This document shows, piece by piece, positions 61,090 to 64,000 of a stretch of 64,000 bases of DNA. Within the stretch, counting starts at the first letter, position 1. Each line of letters begins with the position of its first letter. Below the pieces are notes generated by a model that saw nothing but the letters and a program-made list of their open reading frames with translations, had not been told where the DNA came from and made no database searches. Made by a program: the position numbers and the translations under genes. Origin of the DNA: Chloroflexota bacterium (lineage in GTDB: Bacteria > Chloroflexota > Dormibacteria > Dormibacterales > Dormibacteraceae); contig VBHJ01000004.1 in NCBI GenBank assembly GCA_005887685.1, positions 1 through 64,000 of the forward strand, in the 5' to 3' direction.

Positions 61090-61548
61090 ATGCTCGATGC
61101 GGCCGTCGCCTTCCTGGTCGTCCTTCTGATTGGAGCGGGGATTGTCGTGATGCTGGGGCCGCGGAGCGTGATGCGGCGCATCGCCTTTTTCCGCCACCCG
61201 GGCAAGATGGCGTCGTTTTTCGAGCCGCGCCGGCCGGTGGAGGTGGTGCCCCCATCGCTGAACCCGAAGACGCAACGGGTCGTCGTCGCGGCCGGCCGTC
61301 TGTCCAACTGGATGCGAGCCCACGGTCATGAAGACGTCGCCCGCGACATTCGCAATGCCGCCGCGCGTCTCAACGGCAACGAGGCGGCCGGGCTCTACGC
61401 CTTGCAGACCACGCTCCGCCGGATTCGTGTGGTCAACATCTCAGACACGACCGCCCAGGAGCGTTTGAAGGCCCTGGTCGGTGAGCTTCGCACCGCCGTG
61501 GACGACCGCTTCGAGCAGCTCGAGCTGCTGCCATTCGGAAAACCCTGA
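61090..61548 (+). CDS. Hypothetical protein with N-terminal membrane helix
   Basis: A 152-aa protein with one N-terminal membrane helix (DAAVAFLVVLLIGAGIVVML) and a helical soluble part. No family recognised. The ATG follows TAACCT by 8 nt. Its TGA stop overlaps the CTG start of the RidA gene as CTGA, so the two are coupled. Confidence 0.65.
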   Translation: MLDAAVAFLVVLLIGAGIVVMLGPRSVMRRIAFFRHPGKMASFFEPRRPVEVVPPSLNPKTQRVVVAAGRLSNWMRAHGHEDVARDIRNAAARLNGNEAAGLYALQTTLRRIRVVNISDTTAQERLKALVGELRTAVDDRFEQLELLPFGKP

Positions 61549-61940
61549 CCGAGATTCCCCCGCAGAGACAGCGAATCAGCTCCGGCAATCCGTTCGAGCA
61601 GTCCTTCGGCTACTGTCGCGCCATCCGCATCGGCGACCGCGTCATGGTCTCAGGCACGGCGCCGGTCTGGCCCGATGGATCGGTTCAATCCGACGCCTAC
61701 ATCCAGGCCAAGCGCTGCTTCGAGATCATCGGCAACGCCCTGGCTGAGGCCGGGGCATCGCTCGACCAGGTGGTCCGGACCCGCATGTACGTGACGGGGT
61801 TGGACTGGGTCGACGCCGTGGGCAAAGCGCACGGAGAAGCCATGGCCAACGCGCGCCCGGTCGCCACCATGGTCGTGGTCAAAGACCTCATCGACGAACG
61901 CTGGAAGGTCGAGATCGAAGCCGAAGCGGTTATTGCTTAG
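61545..61940 (+). CDS. RidA-family (YjgF/YER057c) reactive-intermediate deaminase, CTG start
   Basis: A 131-aa protein of the RidA family, which hydrolyses reactive enamine/imine intermediates made by PLP enzymes. It starts LTEIPPQRQRISSGNPFEQSFGYCRAIRIGDRVMVSGTAPV and continues with RCFEIIGNALAEAGASLDQVVRTRMYVTG, where the arginine is the usual anion site. The residues before ATG 61644 match the family. No ATG, GTG or TTG is available before it in frame. CTG 61545 overlaps the upstream TGA. Confidence 0.85.
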   Translation: MTEIPPQRQRISSGNPFEQSFGYCRAIRIGDRVMVSGTAPVWPDGSVQSDAYIQAKRCFEIIGNALAEAGASLDQVVRTRMYVTGLDWVDAVGKAHGEAMANARPVATMVVVKDLIDERWKVEIEAEAVIA

Positions 61941-62394
61941 GCTTCGGCCCCTTGCCCGACTCGATGTAGCGCTTCAGCGACTCCATGTTCTTGTGGATCG
62001 CGGCTGCGTACTGTGGCCCCAACAGACCGCCCGCGAAGCGAAGCAATCCGCCCAGCTCGTAATCCATCTCATACACAAGGCGCGTCGAACCGTCCTTGCG
62101 CTGCATGTAGGTGTAGGACCACGTTCCCTTGAGCGGGCCCTTGATGAGCCGGCCCGCACATTTCTTCGGTTTGCTGTAGACGTCCTGCTCCACCTCGAGC
62201 GTCACCTTGTTTCCACCCGGGAGGTTCAGCGCGTAGCGGTAGCGCGTGCCTTTGCCAGGCGGCCCGTCATCCAACTTTTCCACCTTCTCGAGGTAAGAGG
62301 TCCACTTCGGCGCGTTCTTCACGTCCTCCGCGACCACTGCCCACACCCGCTCCACGGGGGCGTCGACGTCAATCGACTCGCGGATCTTCGCCAC
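61930..62394 (-). CDS. SRPBCC/START-like lipid-binding or polyketide-cyclase-like protein
   Basis: A 154-aa protein with the START-like fold pattern: IRESIDVDAPVERVWAVVAE at the N-terminus and long C-terminal helix AAAIHKNMESLKRYIE. Such proteins bind hydrophobic ligands in a deep cavity; the ligand is unknown. It is transcribed back-to-back with the MFS gene at 62414, and its end overlaps RidA by 11 bp. Confidence 0.84.
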   Translation of the reverse strand: MAKIRESIDVDAPVERVWAVVAEDVKNAPKWTSYLEKVEKLDDGPPGKGTRYRYALNLPGGNKVTLEVEQDVYSKPKKCAGRLIKGPLKGTWSYTYMQRKDGSTRLVYEMDYELGGLLRFAGGLLGPQYAAAIHKNMESLKRYIESGKGPKPKQ

Positions 62395-62413
62395 GTTGGG
62401 ATCATCGCATCGG

Positions 62414-63703
62414 ATGAGTGACGTTGTTCAGGCTCGGGTGTTGGGTGCCCTCCGCCACCGCAACTACCGGCTTTTCTTCACCGGTCAGATCATCTCGACG
62501 ATCGGCACCTGGATGCAGAGCGTGGCCATGCCGTGGCTCGCCCTGCAGCTCACGCACAACGGCCTTCTGGTCGGCCTGGTGCTGGCCGCGCAGTTCACGC
62601 CGATACTGATCGGCGGCCAGTTCGGCGGCATCGTCGCCGACCGCTTCCGCAAGCGCCGGATCTTGCTCGTCACCCAGTCTGCGTTCACGATTCCGTCGTT
62701 TGCGCTGTTCGCCGTAAGCGCCGGCGGTCACGCCCAGTACTGGATGGTCATCATCGCCGCCCTCGCCACCGGCACCATCAACCTCTTCGACGTGCCCGCT
62801 CGACAGGCCTTCATCGTCGAGATGGTCGGCAAGCAAGACCTGATGAATGCGATCGCCCTCAACTCATCGGTCTTCAACGGCGCCGCGGTGGTGGGGCCGT
62901 CGCTCGCCGGCGTGGTGATCGCCCTGGTCGGCGTGCCCCTTTGCTTCCTCGCCAACTCGGTCAGCTATCTCGGCGCGATAGCGGCCCTGCTGCTGATGCG
63001 GGACTTGCCGAACGTGATCCATGAGCACCACGAGCAGCCCTTCCTGTCGCGGCTCGCGCAGGGTGCTTCCTATGCACGCCATCAGCCGGTGGTGGGAGGG
63101 CTGCTGGTGGCGGTGGCGGTCTTCTCGCTTTTCGCCATGAACCGGCAGACGCTCATGCCTCTCTTCTCGGACCAGGTCCTCCACACGGGCGCACAGGGAT
63201 TCGGCTTCCTGCTCGGCGCGATGGGTCTTGGCGCGCTCACTGGCGCGCTCACGTTGGCGTTCATGCCCCACCTCGGCGCCGACCCACGCCGGCAGCTGTG
63301 GATGGCGGGCATCTGGGTTGCCGCGCTGCTCGAGTTCTCGATCTCGCGCGTGTTCGTGATCTCGCTCGTGACCCTTTTTGTTGCGGGCTACTGCCAGATC
63401 TCGTTCCTGGCGACCACGAACAACCGCATCCAGACCATCACGCCTGACCATTTGCGTGGGCGAGTGATGGCTCTTTACGTGCAGGCGTTTGCGGGAGTCG
63501 GGCCGATCGGAGCCATGCAGGCGGGGTTGCTCGCCACGCTGTTCGGCGCGCCCTGGGCGATGGCGATCGGCGCCATCGCGGCGGGCGCGGTCGTGCTCGC
63601 GATCAGGCTGCTGGTGCCGGAAGTCTTCGGTCAGCCGATGAAGACTTCGAGCACCGCCGAAACCGCGAGCGCGGGCACCAGCCAGCGCAGCGCCCGTACG
63701 TAG
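62414..63703 (+). CDS. Major facilitator superfamily transporter, EntS-like
   Basis: A membrane carrier of about 429 aa with 12 predicted helices and the conserved DRFRKRRIL loop between helices 2 and 3 (GQFGGIVADRFRKRR). It is closest to the EntS/siderophore-exporter group (MFS-3), but no siderophore genes are nearby. ATG 62414 (MSDVV) is preferred to TTG 62396. The 3' end overlaps the convergent SpoIIM-like gene by 73 bp. Confidence 0.87.
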   Translation: MSDVVQARVLGALRHRNYRLFFTGQIISTIGTWMQSVAMPWLALQLTHNGLLVGLVLAAQFTPILIGGQFGGIVADRFRKRRILLVTQSAFTIPSFALFAVSAGGHAQYWMVIIAALATGTINLFDVPARQAFIVEMVGKQDLMNAIALNSSVFNGAAVVGPSLAGVVIALVGVPLCFLANSVSYLGAIAALLLMRDLPNVIHEHHEQPFLSRLAQGASYARHQPVVGGLLVAVAVFSLFAMNRQTLMPLFSDQVLHTGAQGFGFLLGAMGLGALTGALTLAFMPHLGADPRRQLWMAGIWVAALLEFSISRVFVISLVTLFVAGYCQISFLATTNNRIQTITPDHLRGRVMALYVQAFAGVGPIGAMQAGLLATLFGAPWAMAIGAIAAGAVVLAIRLLVPEVFGQPMKTSSTAETASAGTSQRSART

Positions 63704-64000
63704 TCGGCAAACGCCGCCAGCACCCGATCGGTCCAACCGCCGCGCGCGTCCATGTGGATCGCGGCGGCGCCGAGCTGGATGGCCAGGCCACCCGCGATGA
63801 TGGCTGCGGGGATTTCGACGATGCCGTTCGGCACGATCCCCGTGAGCGCGAGCGTCCAGGACGAAAGCGCGGCGGCAAAGCCCAGCAGGAACCCGGGCGC
63901 GAACGTGAGCAGGAACCCGCTCAGACCCGCCGTCGTGATAGCAAGCACAGCCACCAGCAGGAAAGCCAGCACGTTGTGGCTGAAGACGGTGGCGACTTCG
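63631..64000 (-). CDS. SpoIIM/DUF95-family membrane protein (truncated by window edge)
   Basis: The C-terminal part of a membrane protein that runs off the right edge. Reading upstream of 63972 gives VFSHNVLAFLL in frame, so 63972 is not the true start. LTGIVPNGIVEIPAAIIAGGLAI is the family hallmark, related to the sporulation protein SpoIIM. Three to four helices remain. Role outside sporulation is unknown. Confidence 0.82.
   Translation of the reverse strand, partial: EVATVFSHNVLAFLLVAVLAITTAGLSGFLLTFAPGFLLGFAAALSSWTLALTGIVPNGIVEIPAAIIAGGLAIQLGAAAIHMDARGGWTDRVLAAFADYVRALRWLVPALAVSAVLEVFIG

Overview
The window is a gene-dense, GC-rich bacterial chromosome segment, probably assembled from a metagenome. 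It carries F420 biosynthesis with an F420-dependent glucose-6-phosphate dehydrogenase, an actinobacterial-style phosphatidylinositol/PIM gene set, many start codons sitting 6-10 nt behind a TANNNT -10 box, and no rRNA, tRNA, phage, IS or CRISPR. This fits a Terrabacteria lineage such as Dormibacterota, Chloroflexota or deep Actinobacteriota. The placement is inference from gene content, not a phylogeny.

Layout. 1-1220: 3' end of an acyl-CoA carboxylase carboxyltransferase gene, disrupted by an exact 110-bp duplication, then two 135-bp repeats and a 13-codon remnant of a second carboxyltransferase C-terminus. 1221-10700: glucoamylase, YgjP-like metallohydrolase, alcohol dehydrogenase, SDR, DUF72, CHASE2-adenylate cyclase, Ser/Thr kinase, DUF4870. 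10707-14296: radical SAM and two small proteins, endonuclease III, YqeY, a Pro-rich membrane protein. 14282-17705: operon of a small membrane protein, fgd, cofC, cofE and cofD. 17728-24832: BirA, sirtuin coupled to a second CHASE2 cyclase, MFS, Nudix, GAF-GGDEF, MaoC-like protein. 24829-31048: IspH, LmbE-type deacetylase, HAD phosphatase, 2-hydroxyacid dehydrogenase, HD protein, HisC, DNA polymerase III delta prime. 31099-38598: an SDR, then on the minus strand FolE, CPBP protease, ArsR regulator with two palindromic operators, myo-inositol-phosphate synthase, two acyltransferases, PimA-like glycosyltransferase and phosphatidylinositol-phosphate synthase. 38618-46726: PHP protein, F420 LLM oxidoreductase, two acyl-CoA dehydrogenases, a broken DHA2 transporter, SMR transporter, lipoprotein. 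46759-54197: operon pdxS-pdxT-GNAT-R3H ATPase-tmk-DarA-ABC exporter. 54277-64000: SHOCT-like protein, ECF sigma factor with a zinc-finger tail, glycerate kinase, IlvE, YajQ, HisA, DUF3465 lipoprotein, a 54-aa Cys-rich miniprotein, SDR, RidA, SRPBCC, MFS and a partial SpoIIM protein.

How the genes work together. The fgd-cofCED operon makes much of F420 and a dehydrogenase to reduce it, and the LLM oxidoreductase may use it. The ArsR-Ino1 operon should make inositol phosphate, phosphatidylinositol phosphate and an acylated, glycosylated derivative. Second-messenger signalling is rich: two cAMP cyclases, one diguanylate cyclase, YajQ and a c-di-AMP receptor.

The most unusual signals concern gene expression. 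About twenty genes look leaderless. Four genes (cofD, a HAD phosphatase, a MaoC-like protein and RidA) have no plausible ATG, GTG or TTG start and seem to begin at CTG; two of these use a CTGA stop/start overlap. All calls were made by reading the sequence; no database search was run.
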